DNA of 64,000 nt from Microvirga calopogonii (lineage in GTDB: Bacteria > Pseudomonadota > Alphaproteobacteria > Rhizobiales > Beijerinckiaceae): contig NZ_QDGA01000021.1 of the NCBI RefSeq assembly GCF_003347665.1, forward strand, positions 23,727-87,726. The letters are read 5' to 3'. A program made the position numbers and the translations under genes. Positions within the stretch are counted from its first letter, which is position 1, and every line of letters begins with the position of its first letter. Below, one piece after another: positions 8,039-16,534 of this stretch. Under the pieces are notes generated by a model that saw nothing but the letters and a program-made list of their open reading frames with translations, was not told where the DNA came from and did no database searches.

Positions 8039-8946
8039 TGCCCATGACCGGAGAACCACCCGTCGATACTGGGTCCAGAACCGACACCGTGGCAGATGTA
8101 TGGACCTATCCCTCTATTCTTGTCGGATTGGTCGGTGCCGGCATCCAGGCCTCCCGGACACCTGCTCTTCACGAGCGGGAAGGCGCTGCGCAGGGACTGC
8201 GATACATTTACAAGCTGATCGATCTTGAGAAGTTTGGACTTGATGTGAACTCCCTGTCTGACATCCTCAAGGCAGCCCAGCATTTCGGTTTCGCCGGGCT
8301 CAACATCACGCATCCCTGCAAGCAGGCCATTATCTCGCTTCTCGACGAGTTATCGTCTGATGCAGAGGCTCTGGGTGCCGTCAACACGGTTGTGTTGAAA
8401 GAGGGCCGGCGCGTCGGGCACAACACCGATTGGTGGGGTTTTGCCGAGAGCTTCCGACGCGAGTTGTCCGATGTGCGTCGCGACCGCGTGGTTCAATTCG
8501 GCGCCGGTGGCGCCGGTGCGGCAGTCGCTCACGCTCTCCTGACGCTCGGTGTGGGTGAGATCAACGTTATCGATACGGATAGCAGCCGCGCCGAAAATCT
8601 TGTCGATGCCCTGCGCAGGCGCTTCGGCCCAACTCGCGCATCAACTGGCATCCCTATAATGGAAGCCATGACTGCGGCCGACGGAATGGTCAACACGACG
8701 CCGCTCGGCATGGCAAGGTATCCGGGGATGGCCGTCCCAGTCGATCTGCTGCGTCCGGACCTCTGGGTTTCCGACATCGTCTACTTTCCGCTGGAGACGG
8801 AACTGCTGCGCCAAGCCCGTGCACGAGGCTGCCGAACCATGTCCGGCGGCGGCATGGCCGTCTTCCAGGCTGTCGGCGCTTTCCGGCTGTTCGCAGGTCG
8901 CGAGCCCGACGCCGAGCGTATGCTCCAACACTTCAGCCAGATGTGA
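8038..8946 (+). CDS. aroE: Shikimate/quinate 5-dehydrogenase (AroE family)
   Basis: About 302 residues. The substrate domain has the catalytic pair K95 ('GLNITHPCKQAI') and D131 ('GHNTDWWGF'). The Rossmann domain has 'FGAGGAG' (154-160). After the second strand it reads 'VIDTDSSRA' instead of the 'NRTxxRA' typical of NADP-dependent AroE; acidic residues there favour NAD, as in catabolic quinate/shikimate dehydrogenases. 'MSGGGMAVFQAVGAF' closes the fold. The ATG overlaps the aroQ stop by one base (TGATG). It probably oxidises quinate and/or shikimate after TRAP uptake. Confidence 0.88.
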   Translation: MPMTGEPPVDTGSRTDTVADVWTYPSILVGLVGAGIQASRTPALHEREGAAQGLRYIYKLIDLEKFGLDVNSLSDILKAAQHFGFAGLNITHPCKQAIISLLDELSSDAEALGAVNTVVLKEGRRVGHNTDWWGFAESFRRELSDVRRDRVVQFGAGGAGAAVAHALLTLGVGEINVIDTDSSRAENLVDALRRRFGPTRASTGIPIMEAMTAADGMVNTTPLGMARYPGMAVPVDLLRPDLWVSDIVYFPLETELLRQARARGCRTMSGGGMAVFQAVGAFRLFAGREPDAERMLQHFSQM

Positions 8947-9018
8947 CGCCCGCTGAGTGGATCGTGGTGTATCAGCTCGTCAAAGACCCATCGATTTCAG
9001 CCAGAATAGGTCCTTTGA

Positions 9019-9549
9019 ACGGCAAACCCGAAGAGTTGCATCACGGCGCAGACCCTTCTACGGGACCACGGCTGCCGGCACATTATTGGCACAATCACCT
9101 CGGCGGCGCGCAAGGAGATCATCCCCCTCGTCGAGGAACATGATGCGCTGCTCTGGTATGTCTGTCACTATGAAGGTTTCGAGTCCAACGAATCCGTCAT
9201 CTATACCGGCCCTTGTCTCGATCAGCACCTCCCTATGCTCGACTACGTGATGCCACGGTTCGGCCATCGTGGCTATATCATCGGAGCCAATGACGTTTGG
9301 GGATGGGAACCGAACCGGCTTGCCCGCCAGTTCCTGCTGGAGCGCGGCAGCTTGCCTGTGATCCCGAACAATCCAACCCGCAAGTGTCATCATCCCTTCG
9401 ACCACGAACTCTATCGCGGTCGTAGCCGCATAGAGCGCACGATCTGCCGTCTCAAGGACTTTCGACGTATTGCCACCCGCTCCGACAAGCCGGCTCAAAA
9501 CTATCTCGCCGCTGTGCACATCGCAGCTATCATGGCTTTTTGGTTATGA
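9019..9549 (+). pseudogene. Chimeric remnant: AmiC-like binding protein fused to IS5-type transposase tail
   Basis: One uninterrupted frame joins two unrelated gene fragments. Up to about 9337 it reads like the middle of an AmiC/urea-amide ABC binding protein ('HIIGTITSAARKEI', 'YEGFESNESVIYTG', 'GANDVWGWEPNRLARQ'). From about 9338 it becomes the C-terminus of an IS5-group (IS427-like) transposase ('LPVIPNNPTRKCHHPFDH', 'RIERTICRLKDFRRIATR'). A TGA at 9016 precedes it and no good start or ribosome site is seen. It is a deletion product from an old insertion, not a functional gene. Confidence 0.65.
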
Positions 9550-9560
9550 GTCCCGACCCT

Positions 9561-9663
9561 AGAGCACCGGACGGAAATTCGAACTCACGTCCGATGCCCT
9601 AAGCTTTTGTTTTTCTGCATCTTACACGCGAAACCGGTTCCCACTTTTGCGTTCGATGCTCTA
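9561..9663. repeat. REP-like palindromic repeat pair
   Basis: Two imperfect palindromic units lie side by side: one opens AGAGCACCGGACGG and closes CGTCCGATGCCCT; the next runs GCATCTTACACGCG to GCGTTCGATGCTCT and carries ACCGGTTCCCACTTTTGCG. Related units occur at 57714-57775 and 59587-59745 in this window. Such elements are scattered through Methylobacteriaceae genomes. Confidence 0.7.
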
Positions 9664-10060
9664 CGCGCAGCTTTGAGAAAGAAAGGGAGAGCTCCAACCG
9701 CTCCATCACGGACCGGACCAGAGTGCGCGACGAACGCGATGGTGGCTGTACCGAACGTGACCCAGGTGACGAAGATGTGCCTTCAGAGGCTGGCCAGCAG
9801 GAGACTGATGACGAGCAAGGCAACGAGGGAGGCAACGAATCGGATGGCAGCACCCGTGAACGTAGGCAATGGCACAGGAGGAAAAGCAGGCGCTTCGACT
9901 TCTGTCCGAAGCATGAGGAACACCTTAAATCAATTCAGCTGGTTCTGGAAATCCGACAAAGCATCTTATCGAGTGAGCCACTCGGCGGGCGTTCATCTGC
10001 TCGATTTTCGCGCTTTTGTCTGTAGTTTGCAGGACACAGAGATCTACTCCATGCACCGAT
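9664..10060. other. Mostly non-coding interval
   Basis: Apart from one candidate small gene on the minus strand (9783-9914), I recognise nothing between the repeats and the EamA gene. The plus-strand frame running across it has no family resemblance. Confidence 0.5.
9783..9914 (-). CDS. Candidate 43-residue single-pass membrane protein
   Basis: A small frame encodes a polar, proline-rich start ('MLRTEVEAPAFPPVPLPTF') followed by one hydrophobic helix ('IRFVASLVALLVISLLLASL') that runs to the C-terminus. AAGG lies about eight bases before the ATG. No homolog is recognised; the only support is the clean transmembrane segment and the ribosome site. Confidence 0.4.
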   Translation of the reverse strand: MLRTEVEAPAFPPVPLPTFTGAAIRFVASLVALLVISLLLASL

Positions 10061-10957
10061 CTACTTTGCTAGAGCGGACGACACCCGAGCCGTCCGCTCG
10101 CGATGGGCCGTGTAGAGACCACTGGCAATGATCACGCTCGCGCCGAGCAGCGTCCACTCGTCCGGTACATTGCCGAATATGAGGTAGCCTAACAGTCCGG
10201 ACCAAACGAGTTGGCTGTAGGAGAATGGCGCGAGAACGGAGGCGCGCGCCTGCTGGAAAGCCAGCACAACCAGCCACTGCGCGATAGTGGAGGCTGCACC
10301 CGTGACAAGCCCCAGGCCCACTTCACGCCACCCCGGCATCACCCATGTGAACGGCACAAGAGCTGAAGTAACCAGCAAACCCACGACGGCAGCATAGGTG
10401 AGGGAGACCAGAGGCCCGTCCGATCCGCTCATCTTGCGCGTCACCACAAGGGCAACAGCCCAGCTGGCAGCCGACAGGATGGGCAGGATCGCGGCCGGAT
10501 CGAACGCCTCTGCTCCGGGCCTCACAACGACAAGAACACCGAGCAGTCCCACGATGACCGCACTCCAGCGTCTCCACCCGACCACCTCTCCAAGGATCGG
10601 GATCGACAGGGCGGTCACGATCATCGGAGAGATGAACGCGATGGCGGTGGCCTCGGCCATGGGCAGGAAGGCCAGCCCCATGATGAAGAAGATGGACGAG
10701 CCGAGGACACCGAGCGCCCGCAGGGTTTGCAGGATCGGTCGCTTGGAGCGGAGAGCATGCGCCTGTCCCGTGCCGACCACGGTCCCCAGGACCAGAAGCG
10801 TGAACACGCAGAACCGGAGCCACGCCACCTCAACTGCTGGCAGGCTTGCGGTCATGAGCTTGGAGGCCGCATCCGAGCAGGAGAAAAAGGCCAGCGCAGC
10901 CAGCATGAGGATGATGCCACGCAGCGGCCGGTCGTGACGGACGGCGGGTTCATTCAT
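10061..10957 (-). CDS. EamA/DMT-family transporter
   Basis: About 298 residues with ten predicted transmembrane helices in two EamA repeats: the first from about residue 15, with 'IILMLAALAFFSCSDAASK', the second from about 155, with 'LPILSAASWAVALVVTRK'. It is the last gene of the minus-strand sulfosugar locus, about 45 bases after the aldehyde dehydrogenase. DMT members export or import small metabolites. In this context it may move a C3 sulfonate or sulfoquinovose, but this is inference from position only. Confidence 0.85.
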   Translation of the reverse strand: MNEPAVRHDRPLRGIILMLAALAFFSCSDAASKLMTASLPAVEVAWLRFCVFTLLVLGTVVGTGQAHALRSKRPILQTLRALGVLGSSIFFIMGLAFLPMAEATAIAFISPMIVTALSIPILGEVVGWRRWSAVIVGLLGVLVVVRPGAEAFDPAAILPILSAASWAVALVVTRKMSGSDGPLVSLTYAAVVGLLVTSALVPFTWVMPGWREVGLGLVTGAASTIAQWLVVLAFQQARASVLAPFSYSQLVWSGLLGYLIFGNVPDEWTLLGASVIIASGLYTAHRERTARVSSALAK

Positions 10958-11001
10958 CGATATGATCGGCTAGCTTCGGTTCCACCTCAGTGCAGTAACC
11001 G

Positions 11002-12630
11002 TCAAAAGATGAACCGCGTATTGATGAAGTTGGATTTGTGCTCGGTCACGATGGCGTCTAGCAACTGCTTGTTGGCCTCCGTTTGCTTGGTGGCAATCAT
11101 GGAGCGGATCGAGAACGAGCGCAGGGCATCGGTGACGGACAACGTTCCCTCGGCTGAGTCCTTGCGTCCAGTAAAGGGAAACACATCTGGCCCCCGCTGA
11201 CATTGGGCATTGATGTTCACGCGGCAGACTTGGTTCACGAGCGGATCGACAAGCCGGCCGATCTGATCCGGGCTTGAGCTGAAGATGCTGACCTGCTGGC
11301 CGTGTTCGGACGTGATGACGTATTCAAGCGCCGTTTCGAGATCTTCGAACGGCATCACAGGGACAACGGGCCCAAACTGCTCCTCCCGGTAAAGCTTCAT
11401 GCCGTCCTTTACGGGATAGACAACTGCAGGATAGAACAAGGTTCCACAAACCGCTCCGCCACCTTCGTTGACAACGCGAGCTCCCTTGGCCTTGGCGTCC
11501 TCAACCAGCTGGGTCATGTAATCGACCTTTCCAGGCTCTGGCAGGGGCGTGATGCTCACTCCCTTCTCCCAAGGCATGCCGACCTTGAGCTTGCCCAGCT
11601 CCTCGGTAAATCGGCGCAGGAAAGTCTCTACAACCGACTGATGAACAATCAGCATCTTGAGGGCTGTGCAGCGCTGGCCATTGAAAGACAGACTTCCGAG
11701 GAGACATTCCTTGACGACCAGCTCGATGTCGGCGTCCGGCAGAACGATGGCGGCATTCTTGGCATCGAGGCCCAGGATCGCCCGCAGACGATGTGCCTTC
11801 GGGTGCAGCTTTTTCAGATGATCGGCGACCTTGCTCGACCCGATGAGGGTCAGGACGTTCACCTTCCCGGAATCGAGCAGGCGGGGCACGATCACGGAGC
11901 CGCGTCCGTATACGGTGTTGATGACGCCCTTCGGAAAGGCGCTGCGGAACGCCTCAAGCAGCGGGTAGAACAGCAAGGCGCCGAAGCGCGGCGGCTTGAA
12001 CACCACAGTGTTGCCCATGATCAGCGCCGGGATCAGCGTGGCGAAGGTCTCATTGAGCGGATAATTGTACGGTCCCATGCACAGAACGACGCCGAGCGGA
12101 GTGCGCCGGATCTGTCCGATCGTACCTTCGACGATGTGGAAGCGCGAGTTGCTGTTGTCGAGTTCCTTCAGTGCTTCGATTGTCGCCCGGATGTAATCGA
12201 CCGTCCGGTCGAACTCCTTCTCGGAATCGGCCTGACTCTTGCCTATCTCCCACATGATCAGGCTAACCACCTCTTGCCGGTGGGTGATCATTTGGTTCGT
12301 GAAGTTCTGCATGCAGGCGATGCGATCGGCGACCGTCATGGTCGGCCAGACGCCCCTGCCCTCATCATAGGCAGCTACAGCCGCAGCCAAGGCCTCCTCG
12401 GCCTCTGGCTCTCCTCCAATTGGGTAGCTCCCGAGCTCGATTTGCTCCAGCGAGTCGTCCTGTCCACGCACGCACACTGGGGATCTGACTGTTTCGACAG
12501 GTCCTTCCCAGGACCGTAGCTCCCCGTTGACGAGATAGACGCGCTGATGAACTGGGGACGGGGGCCGATGCTCGGCAAGCATATCGCTCTCGAAAGGAAA
12601 CAGCTGCTTAAGCACGGCAGTGTCAAACAT
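11002..12630 (-). CDS. GapN-like aldehyde dehydrogenase, probable 3-sulfolactaldehyde dehydrogenase
   Basis: About 542 residues, ALDH superfamily, closest to non-phosphorylating glyceraldehyde-3-phosphate dehydrogenases. It has the oxyanion Asn N189 ('MGPYNYPLNE') and catalytic Cys C321 ('FNGQRCTALK'). The usual general-base motif ELGGK reads GLDAK (287-291), so the standard Glu is absent at that place. The start at 12630 ('MFDTAVLKQLF') is preferred to 12645. 3-sulfolactaldehyde is the sulfonate analogue of glyceraldehyde 3-phosphate, so a GapN-like enzyme at the end of a sulfo-Entner-Doudoroff cluster is the expected step giving sulfolactate. Family certain; substrate inferred. Confidence 0.75.
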   Translation of the reverse strand: MFDTAVLKQLFPFESDMLAEHRPPSPVHQRVYLVNGELRSWEGPVETVRSPVCVRGQDDSLEQIELGSYPIGGEPEAEEALAAAVAAYDEGRGVWPTMTVADRIACMQNFTNQMITHRQEVVSLIMWEIGKSQADSEKEFDRTVDYIRATIEALKELDNSNSRFHIVEGTIGQIRRTPLGVVLCMGPYNYPLNETFATLIPALIMGNTVVFKPPRFGALLFYPLLEAFRSAFPKGVINTVYGRGSVIVPRLLDSGKVNVLTLIGSSKVADHLKKLHPKAHRLRAILGLDAKNAAIVLPDADIELVVKECLLGSLSFNGQRCTALKMLIVHQSVVETFLRRFTEELGKLKVGMPWEKGVSITPLPEPGKVDYMTQLVEDAKAKGARVVNEGGGAVCGTLFYPAVVYPVKDGMKLYREEQFGPVVPVMPFEDLETALEYVITSEHGQQVSIFSSSPDQIGRLVDPLVNQVCRVNINAQCQRGPDVFPFTGRKDSAEGTLSVTDALRSFSIRSMIATKQTEANKQLLDAIVTEHKSNFINTRFIF

Positions 12631-12645
12631 TTCCGTATCTCCCAT

Positions 12646-12970
12646 CCATTCCAGCCGCTTGTGTCAGTACGGCAATGTCATCGGCATCTATTTGTCTCAA
12701 TAGCCACGGCGAGGGGAATCGACGGCGTGGTTATGCTGCTCAAAACACATAATACATCATTGATCTTGTCCGGTCATCGTCTCAATCGGCCTGGAAGACT
12801 GCTAATCGTCCGTCGGGTGCCTTCTCCGTACAGGCCTATCGACGTATTCGTTACAGCTCCTGTGAAACGCAGCTGCTGTTTGGCGCATCTATCCTTCGCC
12901 CGTTACCTAGGAACGGCCCACCGACAGGAACAGACCTTCGATGCTGGAACACAGGGCATTGCATGAACAG
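12646..12970. other. Intergenic gap inside the sulfosugar locus
   Basis: About 325 bases separate the TauE/SafE gene from the aldehyde dehydrogenase. No convincing gene is seen. It probably holds a separate promoter for the dehydrogenase and EamA genes. Confidence 0.5.
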
Positions 12971-13741
12971 TTATTCAAGAGTTCCCAGAAGATGAATGAC
13001 GGCAGGCGCCCCGAGCGATACGCCTGAAAGAAAGAGGAGGAAGAACACGATGCGCCGCATCATGGTGGGCGAAACAGGAGGCGGCCATAGTCGTGCTGCG
13101 TAGGTTGCCCCCATGACAGCCGGAACGGCGAGGAGACCGGTGAGAGTGGATCCAGTCGGCAGATCACCGGAAATCACCACGAGACCGATCCGGAACACAG
13201 CATTAAGCGCGAACACGGTGACGAGCGTTTCCCGCACCGCCATCAGCGGCATCGGCTGGCGGTAGAAATGATAAACGAGTGGTGGTCCGGCCGTTGAAAA
13301 CATTCCGCCCATCAATCCCGCGATGGCACCGAAGAATAGGAACGATCCACCATGAGATTGCCTCGTCAAAGGCTCCGGCTTTCGTGCGAGTTGCAAGCTC
13401 GAAACGATGATCACAAGACCGAGAATCAATCGCAGGGCATCAGCTTGCGTCCCAGCAAGCCATTCCAGCAGCCAGTATCCGACGAAGAGCATTGGAATGC
13501 TGGCAGTCATGACGAAGGCGAATTCGCGCCATGCCACATCGCGCCATCCCTTCACGAGCATCTGTATGGCATTCACCAACGTCAGGACGCTCACGATCAT
13601 GGCGGCATCCGGCAGCGCCAGCAGCCCGGTGAGTCCGACGCCGCCCATGGTGATAAGCCCGAAGGCGAATCCCGTCAGGGTCTGGGCATAGGCGGCGAAG
13701 CCCGTCAGCATGAGAAAGCCGATGAGCTCCGCAGCCGACAT
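12971..13741 (-). CDS. TauE/SafE-family sulfite/sulfonate exporter
   Basis: About 256 residues with roughly eight transmembrane helices in the duplicated TauE/SafE arrangement ('LTGFAFGLITMGGVGLTG' and 'GAIAGLMGGMFSTAGPPLVY', the family's paired Gly-rich loops). It starts four bases after the sulfoquinovosidase stop, so it is co-transcribed with it. In sulfosugar clusters such proteins are proposed to export sulfolactate or sulfite; here that is the natural reading. Confidence 0.85.
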   Translation of the reverse strand: MSAAELIGFLMLTGFAAYAQTLTGFAFGLITMGGVGLTGLLALPDAAMIVSVLTLVNAIQMLVKGWRDVAWREFAFVMTASIPMLFVGYWLLEWLAGTQADALRLILGLVIIVSSLQLARKPEPLTRQSHGGSFLFFGAIAGLMGGMFSTAGPPLVYHFYRQPMPLMAVRETLVTVFALNAVFRIGLVVISGDLPTGSTLTGLLAVPAVMGATYAARLWPPPVSPTMMRRIVFFLLFLSGVSLGAPAVIHLLGTLE

Positions 13742-13744
13742 CGC

Positions 13745-15748
13745 TCAGACGTTCCTCAAGCCCGCGAAGAGATCCGCAAACTCCGACGTGGCCCGATAGA
13801 ATACCGGCGGCTCGCCGATGGGCGCAGGCACCGTGACGTCCTGCCCTCCCAGGAAAGTCTTGCCGGACCACACATGGACCCACCTCTCGCCACCCGGCAC
13901 ATAGGTGCTCCACTCCGTCTTCCCTGCCTGCCAGACAGGTGCAACGAGAAGGTCGGGGCCGTAGAGATAGGCGTCCTGGATCGCATAAGTACGGGGGTCG
14001 TCCTCGAAATGCAGAAACAGCGGGCGCTGCACCGGCAGGCCTCGCGTCGAAGCCTCTGCCACGAGGGATTTCAGGTAAGGTACAAGGTGCACATAGATCT
14101 TTGTCATCCGTGCGAAATGCCCGAGCACCTGCGGGTCCTGGTCGATCTGCAGATTGTCGCGCGGGCGGTTGCCTTCATGGGTGCGCATGACCGGCGTGAA
14201 CGCTCCCATCTCGGCCCAGCGCATGATGAGTTCCGCCGTACGCACATTGCCGAAGAGGCTTGTGTAGCCGCCAATATCCGAATGATGGTAGGCGTTGCCG
14301 ATAAGCCCTGACGAAAGTGCACCCGACATCACGGTCACGAGCCCGTCGTGACGCGTAAAATCGACCGACTGGTCCCCGCCCCACAGCAGGGGACAGTGCT
14401 TCTGGACGCCGGTGAAGCCGGCACGCATGAAGAAAAGGACCTCGCCGGTTTTGCCCCGGCTAGCCACCGCGCGGGCATTCACTTCCGCCCAGAGCGTCGG
14501 CCATGCGTTATGCATCAGCTTCGCATCGACCCCATTGGCGAGCTTCACATCGATCGGCAGATACTCTCCGAAATCAGCCATCCAGCCGGAGAGGCCGAAA
14601 TCGAGCATGTTCTGCCCGATCACGCGCTCGGCGAACCAAGCGGCCGCTTCCGGGTTGGTGAAATCCACGACCCCGCAATCGAACTCGCCGAAATCCACCA
14701 GGGCTGTGTTTCCGCTCTCATCCTTTGCGAAATAGCCTGCGGCCTCCGCTTCCGGGAACAAAGAGCCATCGACGGCAAGATAAGGATTCACATAGCCGAG
14801 GAAACGGATGCCGCGACCTTCCAGCTCCGCGAGGCGCTGGCGCAGACTCGGATAGCGGTCTTCATTCGCCTTCCAGTCCCAGAACAGGCGCGCGCCGAAA
14901 GAGGTTTGGCGCAGACCCACCCAATCCTCGCACCAGAGACCGGACACCTTCGTGCCGGCCGCGATGATGTTCTCCAACCTCTCGAAGGAATTGCTGCCAT
15001 CTTTCAGGCCGATGATCGCGCCACGATAAACCCACTCAGGCAACGGCGGCTGACGGCCGAAGCGCTCGGACATGGCTTCGACGAGAGCAATAAAGGTGGG
15101 ACGCGCCGTGAGCTCGATCCGCTCAGGTACGGCCCAGATCTCAACTTCGTGAAAATCCCCGCGGCGGAAATCGAAAGCCGAATAGGCCGTCGTCTCCACA
15201 TGCAGCGCATAGCGCCGGGATGAGAGGAACGTTGGCTGCGGATAATTGGTATTCCAGTAATCGCCTCCCGACTTGCCGGTGACATCAGCCTTGAATGTGA
15301 TCTCCGTCGTCTTATCGCGCCCAACGCCGGGCTCCGATGTCCAGAGTGGAAATCGGCGGCCGCGCATGTCGAAATACGACATCTGCTCGCCTCCGCCCCA
15401 CACATGTTCATCTTTGTCGGCCTTAACGCGAAGCCAGACGCGATTGATCGAGGGATTCGCCGAACGGAAAGCAACAGCGGCATTTCGCCCATCGCCCGAC
15501 ACGTTGAGAATGATCCGAGCCGGCTGGCCCGGTGCGGCCGAGAAGGCGATCTCACTACCCGACGCAACCGCGTGGGCGAGCGGCGTCCGTTCGATGACAT
15601 AATCCTCGATGTCGAAATTGCCGCGGTACATATCCATCCGCGCATCACCCCGTCCCACGAAGAGGCACGGTGCATTGATGCGATGGCGCAGGATGAGCCT
15701 CCCGTCGAGAACGAGATCAAAGCCGTCGTCGGTCGTCTGGATTTGCAT
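13745..15748 (-). CDS. GH31 sulfoquinovosidase (YihQ/SmoI type)
   Basis: About 667 residues. Catalytic nucleophile D392 ('GWMADFGEYLP') and acid/base D459 ('WGGDQSVDF') are present. The residues that separate sulfoquinovosidases from other GH31 enzymes are all here. R287 and W290 ('GARLFW') and Y495 ('DIGGYT') bind the sulfonate. K249 ('IGLKDG') and E274 ('WCEDW') correspond to the KERWY variant described for the Agrobacterium enzyme (QQRWY in E. coli). It releases sulfoquinovose from sulfoquinovosyl glycerides, probably in the cytoplasm, as no signal peptide is seen. It lies nine bases after the SDR gene and four before the exporter. Confidence 0.9.
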   Translation of the reverse strand: MQIQTTDDGFDLVLDGRLILRHRINAPCLFVGRGDARMDMYRGNFDIEDYVIERTPLAHAVASGSEIAFSAAPGQPARIILNVSGDGRNAAVAFRSANPSINRVWLRVKADKDEHVWGGGEQMSYFDMRGRRFPLWTSEPGVGRDKTTEITFKADVTGKSGGDYWNTNYPQPTFLSSRRYALHVETTAYSAFDFRRGDFHEVEIWAVPERIELTARPTFIALVEAMSERFGRQPPLPEWVYRGAIIGLKDGSNSFERLENIIAAGTKVSGLWCEDWVGLRQTSFGARLFWDWKANEDRYPSLRQRLAELEGRGIRFLGYVNPYLAVDGSLFPEAEAAGYFAKDESGNTALVDFGEFDCGVVDFTNPEAAAWFAERVIGQNMLDFGLSGWMADFGEYLPIDVKLANGVDAKLMHNAWPTLWAEVNARAVASRGKTGEVLFFMRAGFTGVQKHCPLLWGGDQSVDFTRHDGLVTVMSGALSSGLIGNAYHHSDIGGYTSLFGNVRTAELIMRWAEMGAFTPVMRTHEGNRPRDNLQIDQDPQVLGHFARMTKIYVHLVPYLKSLVAEASTRGLPVQRPLFLHFEDDPRTYAIQDAYLYGPDLLVAPVWQAGKTEWSTYVPGGERWVHVWSGKTFLGGQDVTVPAPIGEPPVFYRATSEFADLFAGLRNV

Positions 15749-15757
15749 GGGACGCTC

Positions 15758-16522
15758 TCAATTCTGGGTCAGGCCGGCATCGATGATGAAATTCGCACCC
15801 GTGCAGCCGCCGCTTTCGTCTGAGCCGAGGAAGAGTGCCATCTTTGCCACGTGGCTGGCATCGAGCCGGAATTTCAATGCTTGAAGGTCAAGGAATTGCT
15901 GGTTCAATTCGGGCGTGAGCCAGAGCTGCTTCTGACGTTCGGTGAGGATTGCACCTGGTACGATACAGTTCACCCGAATGTTGGATGGACCCAACTCGCG
16001 CGCGAGCGTACGGGTCATGCCGTTGATCGCCGCCTTGGCGGTCGTGTACCCGACCATGCCGGGGCGCCCGCGCATCCATGAGATCGAGCCAAGCATGATG
16101 ATCGAGCCCCCGCCTCGCGCCGACATGCCCTTCACGACCGCCTGTGTCGCGAAGAACTGGTGGTCGAGATTCAGCGCGAGGGCTCGCCGCCAGTAATCCG
16201 GCTCCACCTCGGCCATGTCGTGCCGATCGTCCTTGCCGGCATTGTTGACGAGAACGTCCACACCGCCCTGCTCGCTTTCGATCTGAGCCAGCACCTCGCG
16301 GAGCGCCGGAATGTCCGTGACGTCGCAGGCGTGGAAGGCGGCGCCCGTTGCGCCAGACAGCGCATCCCCCGACTCCTTCGCGATATCGATGAATGAGACC
16401 CGCGCACCCTGCGCCACAAAGGCCTTCACCATCTCCTCGCCGATTCCGGATGCACCACCGGTGACGACGACGGATCGGCCCTGAAGAGAGCGATACTGAA
16501 CGGTTGTATAATCAAATACCAT
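15758..16522 (-). CDS. SDR oxidoreductase, probable sulfoquinovose 1-dehydrogenase
   Basis: About 254 residues, classical SDR: cofactor motif 'TGGASGIG' (21-28), NAD-favouring D46 ('SFIDIA'), 'NNAG' (93-96), a catalytic Ser near 146-148 and Y159/K163 ('YTTAK'). In the sulfo-Entner-Doudoroff pathway an SDR oxidises sulfoquinovose to sulfogluconolactone, and this gene sits between the sulfoquinovosidase and lactonase genes with gaps of about 10 bases. Family certain, substrate from context. Confidence 0.82.
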   Translation of the reverse strand: MVFDYTTVQYRSLQGRSVVVTGGASGIGEEMVKAFVAQGARVSFIDIAKESGDALSGATGAAFHACDVTDIPALREVLAQIESEQGGVDVLVNNAGKDDRHDMAEVEPDYWRRALALNLDHQFFATQAVVKGMSARGGGSIIMLGSISWMRGRPGMVGYTTAKAAINGMTRTLARELGPSNIRVNCIVPGAILTERQKQLWLTPELNQQFLDLQALKFRLDASHVAKMALFLGSDESGGCTGANFIIDAGLTQN

Positions 16523-16534
16523 CGCAGCGCAGCC

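Noticed and set aside
9607..10131. Plus-strand frame of 174 codons after the repeat
   Set aside because: Begins inside the palindromic repeat and overlaps the EamA gene end; no ribosome site or domain.
11302..12519. Plus-strand frame of 405 codons
   Set aside because: Antisense to the aldehyde dehydrogenase; no recognisable domain.
12547..12966. Plus-strand frame of 139 codons before TauE/SafE
   Set aside because: No domain, poor start, and it overlaps the start of the aldehyde dehydrogenase gene.
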